Shown: positions 9,167-18,186 of the stretch, one piece after another
Numbering within the stretch: position 1 is the stretch's first letter
Layout of the letters: every line of letters begins with the position of its first letter
Source of the DNA: Prevotella sp.
Lineage (GTDB): Bacteria > Bacteroidota > Bacteroidia > Bacteroidales > Bacteroidaceae
Direction of reading: 5' to 3'
DNA length: 64,000 nt
Assembly (NCBI GenBank): GCA_022769825.1
Contig: JALEJI010000011.1
Coordinates: 1 to 64,000 of the forward strand
Program-made: the position numbers and the translations under genes
Notes under the pieces: model-generated
The model's input: the letters and a program-made list of their open reading frames with translations, nothing else
Database searches by the model: none
Told to the model about the DNA's origin: nothing

Positions 9167-9550
9167 TGTAAAATATTATTGCCAAAATTTAACACTTGGA
9201 AACAGGGGCAAATAGAGCGGGAAAAGGGTAGCCTTCGGCTCTTTTACAACACCGTCGGGGGCTTTTCGGCCATTTTTGTTTGCCGTTACGGTGCAATCGC
9301 GTCGCCGTTACACCGTAATCGCAACGCGATTACACCGTAATGGTGACGCGATTACACCGTAACGGCGACGCGATTACAGTGTAACGGCGACGCCATTTTA
9401 GTGAATTTGCAACTCCGAAAAACCGCTAAAAACATAATCGCCTAATAGTCAGTAATTTACCAAAACAGCCCATAATCGCGTTATTTCCAGCCAAGTGACA
9501 GCTTGGTTGAAAAAAATCGATTCCCAGACGACCATTTGTTGAATATTTTG
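9167..9550. repeat. Dispersed intergenic element, copy A, with 22-bp tandem array
   Basis: About 385 bp, clearly homologous to 36424-36808. The first 35 bp match copy B at all but one position, and the last roughly 110 bp are almost identical. Inside, at 9282-9391, are five units of exactly 22 bp, with a degenerate sixth to 9413. The commonest unit contains GATTACACCGTAACGGCG. Each unit has a small inverted repeat, TTAC-NNN-GTAA. The right end (TTTGTTGAATATT) is a decayed version of the left end (TGTAAAATATTATT). No ORF is credible inside. It lies between dnaG and the TPR gene. Confidence 0.85.
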
Positions 9551-9652
9551 ATATACTTCGTATGCTTTGCAGAGGCGGCCCCTTGTAATGCCTTTGTTGG
9601 CGACGCCAATATAATAATGTATAAATTCATGCGCATTATTAACTATATTTGC

Positions 9653-9661
9653 TACCTTTGC
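9653..9661 (+). promoter_or_regulatory. Predicted -7 element for the TPR/queDE/cls genes
   Basis: TACCTTTGC lies 20 bp upstream of ATG 9682. No clear -33 TTG stands at the expected distance. It is about 100 bp beyond the right end of repeat element A. Confidence 0.45.
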
Positions 9662-9681
9662 ACATTACAAATGAGAAGTCC

Positions 9682-11400
9682 ATGCAAATAACCGACATCA
9701 TAACCAGCATTTCTTTCATCTTGATGGCCATAGCCGTAACCGTCCTTGCAGTGCTAAGGATTCTGGGCTTGAGAAAGGCCATGGGGACGACGTGTCAAGG
9801 CGACATCAAGGCCATGATAAAACGGGCCTTGAAGCAACTTAATGTCAACGCGGAATGGACAAGCGACAAGGACGTGCACACATTACGCTTCGCATATCAA
9901 GGGGGCCACTTCAGCATAGACATAAGGAAAGGCCAGGATTTTGCCACGCTGAGCTATCTCTATTTCTACAACGCCGGCATGGACAGCATAGAGAACGTGC
10001 GCGCCGTGTGCAACCTGTGCAACCTCAACGCCGACAATTGCCGCATAGTCTACACCGTGGACAGCAAGGAGAGCAGCGTGGACGTGCATTACATAAGCGA
10101 CATTCACGCCACGCGAGAAGACATAGGACAAACGTTGCAACTTGCCATGGGCGAGGCCTTCCGCTGGCAAAACACTTTCTCGAAGAAACTTGATGACATA
10201 GGCAAGGACCGGAAAGGCGACAAAGAGAAAAAGGTGGCCGAAATGAACAGCGAGATTGAGCTGATGCGCGAGCAAGAAATGACCCACCAAGCCGAAGGGT
10301 CGGAATGGCACGAGTCGGCAAGCCAGCCTTTCAGCCTGAAGCACGTGATAGCCACCACCTTGGGGCTAAACGCCATAGTGCCCATCGGACTGACGATTAC
10401 CGAGAACGAGACGGCCAAGACCATCTCCGACACCAATGACATATTGGGCATGAACGTTCACGCCATGCTCATCGACGACGGCAAGTTCAAATGCAAGTCG
10501 GCGTTTGCCAAGCTCGACTTTTACGACCCTCGCGACCTGTCACAGGAAAGGCACCTGATGATGGACCTTGAGGCCGACGGACAGACCAAGGACACGCTCT
10601 ACTATCGCGTCACGCTGTCGGTGTCGCCGACGTCACGGAACAGCGATACCGACATCAACTCATGGCAGCGACAGAAGAAGATGACGAGCGTGCTGCTCGG
10701 CTACGACCTCACGCCCTCGGAGGACCGGCTGGCGCATTTCAACTACGTATGGAAAGAGGCCATGAGCAAGGCCAAGAACGGCGACGAGGCAAACATGACC
10801 GAGGAGGAGAAGACGCTCGCCAACATGCAGAGCGCGCACATAGCCAAGAACTTCCACATGGGCAAGCACCTGTATGCCCAAAGGCGTTTCCACGAGGCAT
10901 TGGGCCACCTGACCGACGCCTACCACGAGCTGGAAGACAAGTGGGCACAGGGCGACCGAGGCTGCCACGACTCATTATGGGAGACAGCGTATCTCGTGGC
11001 ATGCTGCCACATGGCCCTCGGACAATATGAGATGGCATGCTTCTACATACAGGCCACCGCGCCTTTCGACATAGGCAAGTTCACCAAGGTGTATGTCAAC
11101 TGCCTGGTCAACAACAAGGACTTCAGGGCCCTCGACGCCATAAACATATTGCTCGACGAGCTGGACCATCTACAAGGAAACGACTTCATCGGGGATGATG
11201 ATGACGACGACGAACAATACGAACCAAGCAACACGCAACTCGACAGCTTCATCAGTTTCGTAAGGCGGCGCAAGGCTTACCTGCTCGTGAGCCTCGGCAG
11301 ATACGACGAGGCGAAAACCATACTCACGGCGATGCTAAAGGAGCCCGAGAACAGCGACTTCGCCCTCAACGAACTGGCATATATACAGAAAAACAAATGA
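9682..11400 (+). CDS. Membrane-anchored tetratricopeptide-repeat protein
   Basis: 572-residue protein of unknown role. Residues 8-29 (SISFILMAIAVTVLAVLRIL) form a single N-terminal membrane helix, leaving a large soluble domain. A charged, probably coiled segment near 175-205 (KKVAEMNSEIELMREQEM) follows. The C-terminal third has TPR-like helices (YAQRRFHEALGHLTDAYHEL; LVSLGRYDEAKTILTAML) separated by an Asp-rich loop, GDDDDDDEQY. I start at ATG 9682 (MQITDII); the track start is a TTG eleven codons upstream, inside the probable -7 element TACCTTTGC. TPR proteins usually scaffold other proteins; no partner is evident. Confidence 0.75.
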   Translation: MQITDIITSISFILMAIAVTVLAVLRILGLRKAMGTTCQGDIKAMIKRALKQLNVNAEWTSDKDVHTLRFAYQGGHFSIDIRKGQDFATLSYLYFYNAGMDSIENVRAVCNLCNLNADNCRIVYTVDSKESSVDVHYISDIHATREDIGQTLQLAMGEAFRWQNTFSKKLDDIGKDRKGDKEKKVAEMNSEIELMREQEMTHQAEGSEWHESASQPFSLKHVIATTLGLNAIVPIGLTITENETAKTISDTNDILGMNVHAMLIDDGKFKCKSAFAKLDFYDPRDLSQERHLMMDLEADGQTKDTLYYRVTLSVSPTSRNSDTDINSWQRQKKMTSVLLGYDLTPSEDRLAHFNYVWKEAMSKAKNGDEANMTEEEKTLANMQSAHIAKNFHMGKHLYAQRRFHEALGHLTDAYHELEDKWAQGDRGCHDSLWETAYLVACCHMALGQYEMACFYIQATAPFDIGKFTKVYVNCLVNNKDFRALDAINILLDELDHLQGNDFIGDDDDDDEQYEPSNTQLDSFISFVRRRKAYLLVSLGRYDEAKTILTAMLKEPENSDFALNELAYIQKNK

Positions 11401-11430
11401 CATTATAAATCAACATAACAACATAAAGAA

Positions 11431-11760
11431 ATGTACTACATAGAAAAATCGTTTGAGGTATCAGCCTGCCACCACCTCATTCTCGACCACGGCAGCAAAT
11501 GCGAGAACATACACGGCCACAACTGGCAAATCACCGTCTACTGCAAGGCCGAAGAGCTCGACAACAACGGCATGGTGATCGACTTCACGCTCATAAAGCA
11601 GAAAATACACGGTCGCCTCGACCACCAAGACCTGAACAAGGTGCTCAGCTTCAACCCCACGGCAGAGAACATAGCCAAGTGGATTGTCGACGAGATACCA
11701 CATTGCTACAAGGCGAAGGTGGCAGAGACGGCAAGCAACGTGGCCATTTACGAGAAATAG
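11431..11760 (+). CDS. queD: 6-carboxytetrahydropterin synthase QueD
   Basis: Second step of queuosine precursor synthesis: converts dihydroneopterin triphosphate to 6-carboxy-5,6,7,8-tetrahydropterin. At 109 residues it is near the short end of the family. Zinc-binding histidines lie in SACHHL and in NIHGHNW, with the catalytic Cys in SKCENIHGH. The segment LDHQDLN and the C-terminal ETASNVAIYE complete the pterin site. It is followed after 3 bp by queE, so the two are translationally close. queC and queF are not in the window. Confidence 0.95.
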   Translation: MYYIEKSFEVSACHHLILDHGSKCENIHGHNWQITVYCKAEELDNNGMVIDFTLIKQKIHGRLDHQDLNKVLSFNPTAENIAKWIVDEIPHCYKAKVAETASNVAIYEK

Positions 11761-11763
11761 AAG

Positions 11764-12351
11764 ATGGAGAGGAATTATCGCGTCAACGACATCTTCTATT
11801 CGCTGCAGGGCGAGGGCCACAACACCGGACGCGCCGCCGTGTTCGTGAGGTTCAGCGGCTGCAACCTGAAATGCCCGTTTTGCGACACCGATTTCTCAAG
11901 GTTCGAGAGCATGACCGCCAAGGAGATAACCAGGCGGATGACAGCCCTCTGCCCCGAATCGGAAGTCAAGCCCATGGTGGTGCTGACCGGCGGAGAGCCA
12001 ACCCTGCAGGTTGACTCCGACCTTATCGACGCCATCCACGAGGCGGGATTCGGCATGGTTGCCATGGAGAGCAACGGCACCAACGAGCCCCCGGCCAACC
12101 TCGACTGGCTGACCGTGTCGCCCAAGGAGCGTGTCAGCGTGAGACATTGCGATGAGCTGAAGGTGTTGTTCGATGGCAAGAACGAGCCTTGCGATCATGG
12201 CGTGAGCGCCAGCTTCATGTATCTGCAACCGCTCGACAGCGGCAAGGAGACCGAGAACGCCTATATCATGAAGAACTGCGTGGAATACATCACCAAGCAC
12301 CCACAGTGGAGGCTCAGCCTTCAGACCCACAAGCTGATAGGCATAAAATAA
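11764..12351 (+). CDS. queE: 7-carboxy-7-deazaguanine synthase QueE
   Basis: Radical SAM enzyme that converts the QueD product to 7-carboxy-7-deazaguanine for queuosine. Of 195 residues, C33, C37 and C40 (CNLKCPFC) bind the 4Fe-4S cluster. SLQGEGHNTGR near residue 13 is the family hallmark and VVLTGGEPTLQ is the glycine-rich SAM-contact motif. It directly follows queD. Confidence 0.95.
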   Translation: MERNYRVNDIFYSLQGEGHNTGRAAVFVRFSGCNLKCPFCDTDFSRFESMTAKEITRRMTALCPESEVKPMVVLTGGEPTLQVDSDLIDAIHEAGFGMVAMESNGTNEPPANLDWLTVSPKERVSVRHCDELKVLFDGKNEPCDHGVSASFMYLQPLDSGKETENAYIMKNCVEYITKHPQWRLSLQTHKLIGIK

Positions 12352-12365
12352 AAGACCGTGGCACA

Positions 12366-13799
12366 ATGGGAGGAATGGATTACATCTATTGGGCTTTCTA
12401 CGCCGCCTATGTAGCGGTAGACATCGTGGTGATGTTGAAGGTCGTGATGGACAACCGGCAACCTTCAAAGACCATGGCATGGCTCCTCGTGCTTTGGGCG
12501 GTGCCTTTCGTGGGCATACTGCTCTATTTCTTCTTCGGGCAAAACACGCGCAAGGAGAGGCTCATCTCCGAGAGGTCGCTCAGCCAGCTCACCAAGCGGT
12601 CGATGTTTGAGTATATCGAGCAGAAAGACCTCCGCCTGCCGGAAGCCCACCGACCGCTGATGATGCTCTTCAAGAACCAGAGCATGGCGTTGCCCTTCAA
12701 GGACAACGAGGTGACGATATACACGTCGGGCTACGAGTTCTTCCCCAGCCTGCTGCGTGAGATAAGCCAGGCGAAGAAGCACATACACATAGACATCTAC
12801 ATCTTCGAGGACGACGAACTGGGCAACCTCGTTGCCGACGCCTTGATAGACAGGGCCGAGCACGGCGTGGAGGTGCGGGTGGTCTACGACGACGTGGGAT
12901 GCCTGAACGTGAAAAACGCCTTCTACGAGCGCATGCGCAACGCCGGCATCGACATCCACCCTTTCATGCCAGTGAAGTTCCCCATGTTCACGTCGAAGGC
13001 CAACTATCGCAACCACCGAAAGATTATCGTCATAGACGGACGGGTGGGTTTCGTGGGCGGCATGAACATAGCCACGCGATACGTCAAAGGCACGGGTACG
13101 CAACCTTGGCGCGACACGGCCATGCGAGTGACCGGCGGAGCGGTCTACGGATTGCAACGCGCCTTTCTCATGGACTGGTATTTCGTGGACCGCACGCTCA
13201 TCACCAGCAAAGCCTACTACCCCCCACTCGACCCATCGGTCAGCAACAACTGCCTCGCCCAGGTGGTGACAAGCAGCCCCATAACCCATTGGCCCGACAT
13301 CATGCAAGGTTATGTGCGCGTATTGCTTGAGGCGAAGCGGTATGTCTACATGGAGACCCCTTACTTCCTGCCCACGGAGCCCGTGCTATTCGCCATGCGC
13401 ACCGCGGCCCTCGCGGGCGTCGACGTGAGGCTTATCGTGCCCATGCACAGCGACTCAAGAATCGTGGAATGGGCAAGCACAAGCTATATACACGAAGTGG
13501 CAGAGGCCGGCGTGAAGGTCTATTTCTACCAGGCGGGATTCAACCACTCAAAGTTTCTCGTCAGCGACGACAGCGTCTGCACGTGCGGAAGCACAAACGT
13601 TGACTTCCGTAGCTTTGAGCACGATTTCGAGGCCAACGTCTTCTTCTTCGACGAGGGCGTGGCCTTGCGCATGAAGAAAATATTTCTCGACGACCAAGCC
13701 TTCAGCCCTACCTTCGACGAGATATCCGCGCATGTGCGCTTCTCGTTCAGGAAAAGGCTTTGGACAAGCATAATAAGGCTTTTGAGTCCGCTCTTGTGA
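12366..13799 (+). CDS. cls: Cardiolipin synthase (phospholipase D family)
   Basis: Makes cardiolipin from phosphatidylglycerol at the inner membrane. The 477-residue length fits the ClsA family. Two N-terminal membrane helices (YWAFYAAYVAVDIVVML; WLLVLWAVPFVGILLYFFFG) are followed by two PLD domains. The first HKD motif is NHRKIIVIDG with GFVGGMN, and the second is NHSKFLVSDD with CGSTNVDFRSF. I start at ATG 12366 (MGGMDYIYW); ATG 12375 is an in-frame alternative. The track's longer version reads back through queE out of frame. It begins 14 bp after queE. Confidence 0.95.
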   Translation: MGGMDYIYWAFYAAYVAVDIVVMLKVVMDNRQPSKTMAWLLVLWAVPFVGILLYFFFGQNTRKERLISERSLSQLTKRSMFEYIEQKDLRLPEAHRPLMMLFKNQSMALPFKDNEVTIYTSGYEFFPSLLREISQAKKHIHIDIYIFEDDELGNLVADALIDRAEHGVEVRVVYDDVGCLNVKNAFYERMRNAGIDIHPFMPVKFPMFTSKANYRNHRKIIVIDGRVGFVGGMNIATRYVKGTGTQPWRDTAMRVTGGAVYGLQRAFLMDWYFVDRTLITSKAYYPPLDPSVSNNCLAQVVTSSPITHWPDIMQGYVRVLLEAKRYVYMETPYFLPTEPVLFAMRTAALAGVDVRLIVPMHSDSRIVEWASTSYIHEVAEAGVKVYFYQAGFNHSKFLVSDDSVCTCGSTNVDFRSFEHDFEANVFFFDEGVALRMKKIFLDDQAFSPTFDEISAHVRFSFRKRLWTSIIRLLSPLL

Positions 13800-13808
13800 T
13801 TTTTTTCG

Positions 13809-13817
13809 TAACTTTGC
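13809..13817 (+). promoter_or_regulatory. Predicted -7 element
   Basis: TAACTTTGC lies about 40 bp upstream of the ATG at 13856. The nearest upstream TTG is 24 nt away, longer than the usual spacing. Confidence 0.45.
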
Positions 13818-13855
13818 ACCAAAGCTCTTCTTCCTACAAATAGAGAAAAACAGAA

Positions 13856-14335
13856 ATGAGATTGAAAGTGAACAACACGTATTGTCTCGGCGGATGCGTC
13901 CTCATCTTAGTCTTGCTTTGCCTTATAAGCATCGGCTCGCCAATGTATTTTGAGAAGCAGAAGGCGAGACGGGAAAGCGCGGTGAAAGAAAGGCTGATGA
14001 CCATTCGCGCCGCCGAGGAGAAATACAGGGCAAGGCATGGCGTCTACGCCGCGAGCTTCAAGGAGCTGGCGCGGTGCGGACTTCTCGCCGACTCGCTCGC
14101 CGACGTGCCTGGCGTGGAAGGCCAGCGGTTCTCGCTCACGGCCACCACGCTTCCGGGAAAAAGCGGGAATGCCATACCCGTGATGGAGTGTGGCGCCACA
14201 TACAAGCAGTATCTGGACGGGCTCGACAAGGCAAGCGTGGACGAGCTGACGCAGGAAGCCAACGCCAACGGAAGATTCCCCGGACTGAAAATAGGCGACA
14301 CGGAGACGCCAAACGACAACGTGGGCAACTGGTAA
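13856..14335 (+). CDS. Small membrane-anchored protein with pilin-like N-terminus
   Basis: 159 residues, function unknown. Residues 12-30 (GGCVLILVLLCLISIGSPMYF) form one membrane helix that runs straight into an amphipathic helix (EKQKARRESAVKERLMTIRAAEEKYRARHG), and then a small soluble domain. This arrangement, including the EKYRARHGVYAASFKEL stretch, resembles type II secretion pseudopilins, but the usual prepilin peptidase Gly-Phe site is not clear. It lies in a plus-strand run ahead of DUF3822 and rsmD. Confidence 0.65.
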   Translation: MRLKVNNTYCLGGCVLILVLLCLISIGSPMYFEKQKARRESAVKERLMTIRAAEEKYRARHGVYAASFKELARCGLLADSLADVPGVEGQRFSLTATTLPGKSGNAIPVMECGATYKQYLDGLDKASVDELTQEANANGRFPGLKIGDTETPNDNVGNW

Positions 14336-14360
14336 GGGCCACCACCGTCACGATTACAAC

Positions 14361-15164
14361 ATGAATACCGAAAAGACCATGCAAAACAGAATGACATTAA
14401 GGGTGGCGGCTGGCTCGCTCGCCTTCGCTCTTCCAAAGGACACGGATCGCACCGAAGTGGACTTTTACAAATACGCCTCGAAAAACGGCATCTCTGCAGC
14501 CGCACAGCTCCGGGACGCCTTCAAGACCGTCGACTTGCTAAAAAACGCGACGACCGACAGGGCCAAGGTGATGGTCGACTCGCCGGTGCTCCTCATACCT
14601 CTCGACGAATACAACGACAACGACAAGGAGACACTCTATAAGCACTCGTTCCCGTCGACCGAGGGCTGCGCCATCATCGGCAACGTGCTGCCCGACTTGA
14701 ACGCCGTAGCCGTGTTCGCGCTGAACCGCGACCTGAAACTCGTGGTGGAAGACCATTACAGCGACACGAGATACATACATCTCATGCAACCCGTGTGGGA
14801 CTACCTGCACAGGAGGCATTTCCTTGGCAACAGGCGGAAACTGTATGTCTATTTCCACGACAACGAACTGGAGATGTTCAGCTTCGAGCGCAACCATTTC
14901 ATTTTCTACAACCGCTATCAAGCGCGCTCGGCCAAGGACGCCGTGTATTTCACGCTCTTCGTCTGGAAACAACTCGCCTTGGACCAGATGCACGACGAGC
15001 TGTTCCTGGGGGGCGAGATTCCCGACAAGGAGCAACTGCTCAGGGGGCTGCGCTCATATGTGCAGATGGTAGCGGTAATAAACTCGGCGGCAAGTTTCAG
15101 CAACGTGCCGCTGACGCAGGAAAAGGGCATTACGTTTGACATGATAACATCTTTACTCGCATGA
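14361..15164 (+). CDS. DUF3822 family protein
   Basis: 267 residues. Matches the Bacteroidetes-restricted DUF3822 family by its overall pattern (VDSPVLLIPLDEYNDND; LKLVVEDHYSDTRYIHL; YVYFHDNELEMFSFERN) and by its position immediately upstream of rsmD. The fold in this family is thought to be ASKHA/ATPase-like; that is recall, not something visible here. No signal peptide. Its stop overlaps the rsmD start by 4 bp, indicating translational coupling. Confidence 0.8.
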   Translation: MNTEKTMQNRMTLRVAAGSLAFALPKDTDRTEVDFYKYASKNGISAAAQLRDAFKTVDLLKNATTDRAKVMVDSPVLLIPLDEYNDNDKETLYKHSFPSTEGCAIIGNVLPDLNAVAVFALNRDLKLVVEDHYSDTRYIHLMQPVWDYLHRRHFLGNRRKLYVYFHDNELEMFSFERNHFIFYNRYQARSAKDAVYFTLFVWKQLALDQMHDELFLGGEIPDKEQLLRGLRSYVQMVAVINSAASFSNVPLTQEKGITFDMITSLLA

Positions 15165-15691
15165 GAATAATAACTGGTAAATATAAAGGGCGCCACTTCG
15201 ACATCCCGCGCACGTTCAAGGCAAGACCCACGACCGACTTCGCGAAGGAAAACATCTTCAACGTGCTAAACGGCTACGTCGACTTCGACGGCGCGTCGGC
15301 CTTGGACCTCTTCGCCGGCACGGGAAGCATATCGCTCGAGATGCTGTCGAGGGGATGCGCGCCGGTGATAAGCGTGGAGGGCGACAGGGACCATTCCGCC
15401 TTCATATCGCAATGCATGAAGAAGATTGGCACCACCGACAACATCTTGATACGCGGAAACGTCTTCAGGTTCCTGAAGAAATGCCACGAGACGTTCGACT
15501 TCATCTTCGCCGACCCACCTTACGCCCTCGACAACCTCGCCACCATACCAAGCCTCATATTCGAACATGAGCTATTGAAGCCAGACGGGGTCTTCGTGCT
15601 TGAGCATGGAAAAAACTACGACTTCTCCGAGGAGCCGCACTTCGTGGAGCACAGAAGTTATGGCAGCGTAAACTTCTCCTTGTTCAAATGA
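15161..15691 (+). CDS. rsmD: 16S rRNA (guanine-N2)-methyltransferase RsmD
   Basis: Methylates G966 of 16S rRNA (E. coli numbering) using SAM. Of 176 residues, the N-terminal MRIITGKYKGRHFDIP and RPTTDFAKENIFNVL are family hallmarks. The SAM-binding loop is LDLFAGTGSISLE and the catalytic ADPPY motif is near residue 117. ATGA overlaps join it to DUF3822 upstream and to the helicase downstream, so the three genes form a coupled operon. Confidence 0.95.
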   Translation: MRIITGKYKGRHFDIPRTFKARPTTDFAKENIFNVLNGYVDFDGASALDLFAGTGSISLEMLSRGCAPVISVEGDRDHSAFISQCMKKIGTTDNILIRGNVFRFLKKCHETFDFIFADPPYALDNLATIPSLIFEHELLKPDGVFVLEHGKNYDFSEEPHFVEHRSYGSVNFSLFK

Positions 15692-17124
15692 AGACCTACG
15701 AGCTCGTTGAGCGCATAATCTGCAACTTCGGCTTTTCTCCCACTCAAGACCAATACGACGCCCTCACCGTCTTCTCGCGCTTTCTCGCCGACCGAAGGCA
15801 AGAGGCCGTCATGGTGATGAGAGGCTCTGCCGGCACGGGCAAGACCTCGCTCGCGGCCGCCATCGTGTACACCCTCCACTCACTCGGCCAGCGCCTCGTG
15901 CTCATGGCCCCCACAGGGCGCGCCGCCAAAGTGTTCTCGCTCAGCAGCGGCATGCAGGCCTCGACCATCCACCGCGCCATCTACAGGGAAAAGACGTTCA
16001 CGGGCATTGGTGGCAGTTTCGACCTCAACTTCAACGTGCACAGAAACACCTTGTTCGTGGTCGACGAGGCTTCCATGATAGGCAACGGCAGTGCCGGGGA
16101 AAGCGGATTCGGCTCGGGCAGCGTGCTCTACGACCTCATGCGCTTTGTTTACAATGGCAACAATTGCCGGCTCATGCTCATAGGCGACAAGGCGCAGCTG
16201 CCGCCCGTGGGCGAGGAAGAGGCTCCCGCGCTGTCGCCGCAAGAGCTCGAGAGCTATGGACTGACCGTATACCAATGCGACCTCGACGAGGTGCTCAGGC
16301 AAGGGCACGACTCTGGCATATTGTTCAACGCCACAATGATAAGGCGCATGATAACCCATAGCGAGATGACACGGCTGCCGAAAATACACGTGGACGGCTT
16401 CAGCGACATCACGGTCATGCCGGGCAACGAGTTGATAGAAAGCCTCGCGTCAAGCTACAGCAAGATGGGCCTCGACGAGACCATCGTGATAACACGATCC
16501 AACAAGAGGGCCAACATATATAATAATGGTATAAGAAACAGCATACTCGACAGGGAGGAGGCCATATGCCCGGGCGACATGCTGATGGTGGTAAGAAACA
16601 AGTATATCCCCAACGGGGACTTGAAAGACGGCAAAGAGGCGAAAGAGACATTCGTGGCCAACGGCGACCGGTGCGTCGTGCGCCGGGTGCGCAACTTCAT
16701 CGAGCTTTACGGCTTCCACTTCGCCGACGCCACGCTGCAATTCCCCGATTTCAACAACCAAGAGCTTGACACCACGATTATCCTCGACACCCTCACAAGC
16801 GAGGCGCCAGCGCTGACAAGGGAACAAAGCGAGACGCTGTTCAACGCCGTGATGGAGGATTACGCCGACATACCCATAAAGGCAGACCGCATGAAGGCAT
16901 TGAGGAAAGACAAGTATTTCAATGCCATACAGGTGAAATTCGCCTACGCCGTCACGTGCCACAAGGCGCAAGGCGGACAATGGCAGCACGTTTATCTCGA
17001 CCAAGGCTACATGACCGACGACATGCTCACCCCCGACTATATCCACTGGCTCTACACCGCCTTTACACGGGCAAAGGAAAAGTTGTTTCTCGTGAATTGG
17101 CCAAAGACACAAATAGATTCTTGA
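15688..17124 (+). CDS. RecD/Dda-like superfamily 1 DNA helicase
   Basis: 478-residue ATP-dependent helicase. Walker A is MRGSAGTGKTSLA (near residue 45) and motif Ia is MAPTGRAAKVF. Walker B is FVVDEASMIG, motif III is MLIGDKAQLPPVG, and the C-terminal UvrD-like domain carries VTCHKAQGGQW and YTAFTRAKEKL. It is similar to RecD2 and to phage Dda rather than to RecBCD RecD, since no RecB or RecC neighbour exists. The start overlaps the rsmD stop by 4 bp. Probable role: replication or repair accessory helicase. Confidence 0.9.
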   Translation: MKTYELVERIICNFGFSPTQDQYDALTVFSRFLADRRQEAVMVMRGSAGTGKTSLAAAIVYTLHSLGQRLVLMAPTGRAAKVFSLSSGMQASTIHRAIYREKTFTGIGGSFDLNFNVHRNTLFVVDEASMIGNGSAGESGFGSGSVLYDLMRFVYNGNNCRLMLIGDKAQLPPVGEEEAPALSPQELESYGLTVYQCDLDEVLRQGHDSGILFNATMIRRMITHSEMTRLPKIHVDGFSDITVMPGNELIESLASSYSKMGLDETIVITRSNKRANIYNNGIRNSILDREEAICPGDMLMVVRNKYIPNGDLKDGKEAKETFVANGDRCVVRRVRNFIELYGFHFADATLQFPDFNNQELDTTIILDTLTSEAPALTREQSETLFNAVMEDYADIPIKADRMKALRKDKYFNAIQVKFAYAVTCHKAQGGQWQHVYLDQGYMTDDMLTPDYIHWLYTAFTRAKEKLFLVNWPKTQIDS

Positions 17125-17200
17125 AGAGACCGTTTGCCGCTCTCGCGATGCACAGAATGATACGTATTGTGCAAAAAACGGCTGTTTTCGTATTATTTCT

Positions 17201-17231
17201 TTGGCAGGGAGGCAAAATTATTGTAATTTTG
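17201..17231 (+). promoter_or_regulatory. Predicted promoter of the etfBA-acd operon
   Basis: TTG (17201-17203), 20-nt spacer, then TAATTTTG (17224-17231): a full match to the Bacteroidetes -33/-7 pattern. It lies 58 bp upstream of the etfB ATG. The rest of the 165-bp gap shows no other feature. Confidence 0.65.
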
Positions 17232-17289
17232 TCCCGATATTTCATACGTAACTTCAAGAAGATTACATAATTATATATTTTAAGAATAC

Positions 17290-18174
17290 ATGAAATTAAA
17301 CATTGTAGTGCTTGCCAAGCAAGTACCCGACACGCGTAATGTGGGTAAAGACGCAATGACAGCGGAAGGCACAGTGAACCGTGCCGCCCTTCCTGCCATC
17401 TTTAACCCCGAAGACCTCAACGCGTTGGAACAGGCCCTTCGCCTTAAAGATTTGGATCCAGAGAACGTACACGTCGGTGTAGTGACGATGGGCCCTCCCC
17501 GCGCCGGAGAGATCCTGCGCGAGAGCCTCTATCGTGGTGCCGACGAGGGCTGGCTCCTCACCGACCGCAAGAGCGCTGGTGCCGATACTCTCGCCACTGC
17601 CTATTTCCTCTCAAAGGCCATTGAGAAAATAGACAAGGACGTGTTCCACGTTGACCTTGTCATTGGTGGCCGTCAGGCTATCGACGGCGACACGGCACAG
17701 GTGGGCCCGCAGGTAGCGCAGAAGCTCGGCCTCAACCAAGTGACTTACGCCGAGGAGATAAAAGAGGTGAAAGACGGCAAGGCTACAATAGTGCGCCATA
17801 TCGATGGCGGCGTGGAGACCGTCGTGGCTCCGCTGCCAGTGATGGTAACCGTAAACGGAACAGCCGCGCCAGCACGTCCATGCAACGCCAAGCTCGTGAT
17901 GAAATACAAATACGCCTCTTGCCCGATGGAGCGCAAGGGCGACGAGCCTTGGGCCTCACTCTACGAGACACGCCCCTACCTCACGCTCGGCCAGTGGAGC
18001 ATCGCCGACTGCGGCGCCGATTACGACCAGTGTGGCTTGGCAGGCTCGCCCACGAAGGTGAAAGCCGTGAAGAACATCGTCTTCCAGGCGAAGGAGAGCA
18101 AGAGGCTCACCGCTTCCGACGAGGACGTGGAGGGACTCGTAAAAGAACTGTTAGACGAGAGCATAATTGGATAA
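17290..18174 (+). CDS. etfB: Electron transfer flavoprotein beta subunit
   Basis: AMP-carrying subunit of the ETF heterodimer that takes electrons from acyl-CoA dehydrogenase. It has 294 residues, longer than the roughly 250 of classical EtfB because of a C-terminal extension. Family features are VVLAKQVPDTRNVG, FNPEDLNALEQALRLKD, VHVGVVTMGPPRAGEILRE and the nucleotide-binding VIGGRQAIDGDTAQVGPQ. First gene of a three-gene operon (12 bp, then 27 bp gaps). Whether this ETF bifurcates electrons cannot be decided by eye. Confidence 0.95.
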   Translation: MKLNIVVLAKQVPDTRNVGKDAMTAEGTVNRAALPAIFNPEDLNALEQALRLKDLDPENVHVGVVTMGPPRAGEILRESLYRGADEGWLLTDRKSAGADTLATAYFLSKAIEKIDKDVFHVDLVIGGRQAIDGDTAQVGPQVAQKLGLNQVTYAEEIKEVKDGKATIVRHIDGGVETVVAPLPVMVTVNGTAAPARPCNAKLVMKYKYASCPMERKGDEPWASLYETRPYLTLGQWSIADCGADYDQCGLAGSPTKVKAVKNIVFQAKESKRLTASDEDVEGLVKELLDESIIG

Positions 18175-18186
18175 GTAGTTAAGACA

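Noticed and set aside
9282-9413. Tandem 22-bp units considered as a CRISPR array
   Set aside because: Units are contiguous with no spacers, and no cas genes are present; the same applies to 36540-36671 and 61740-61827.
9503-9691. 62-residue ORF at the right end of element A
   Set aside because: It spans the repeat end, the promoter and the TPR gene start in another frame; no sign of a real protein.
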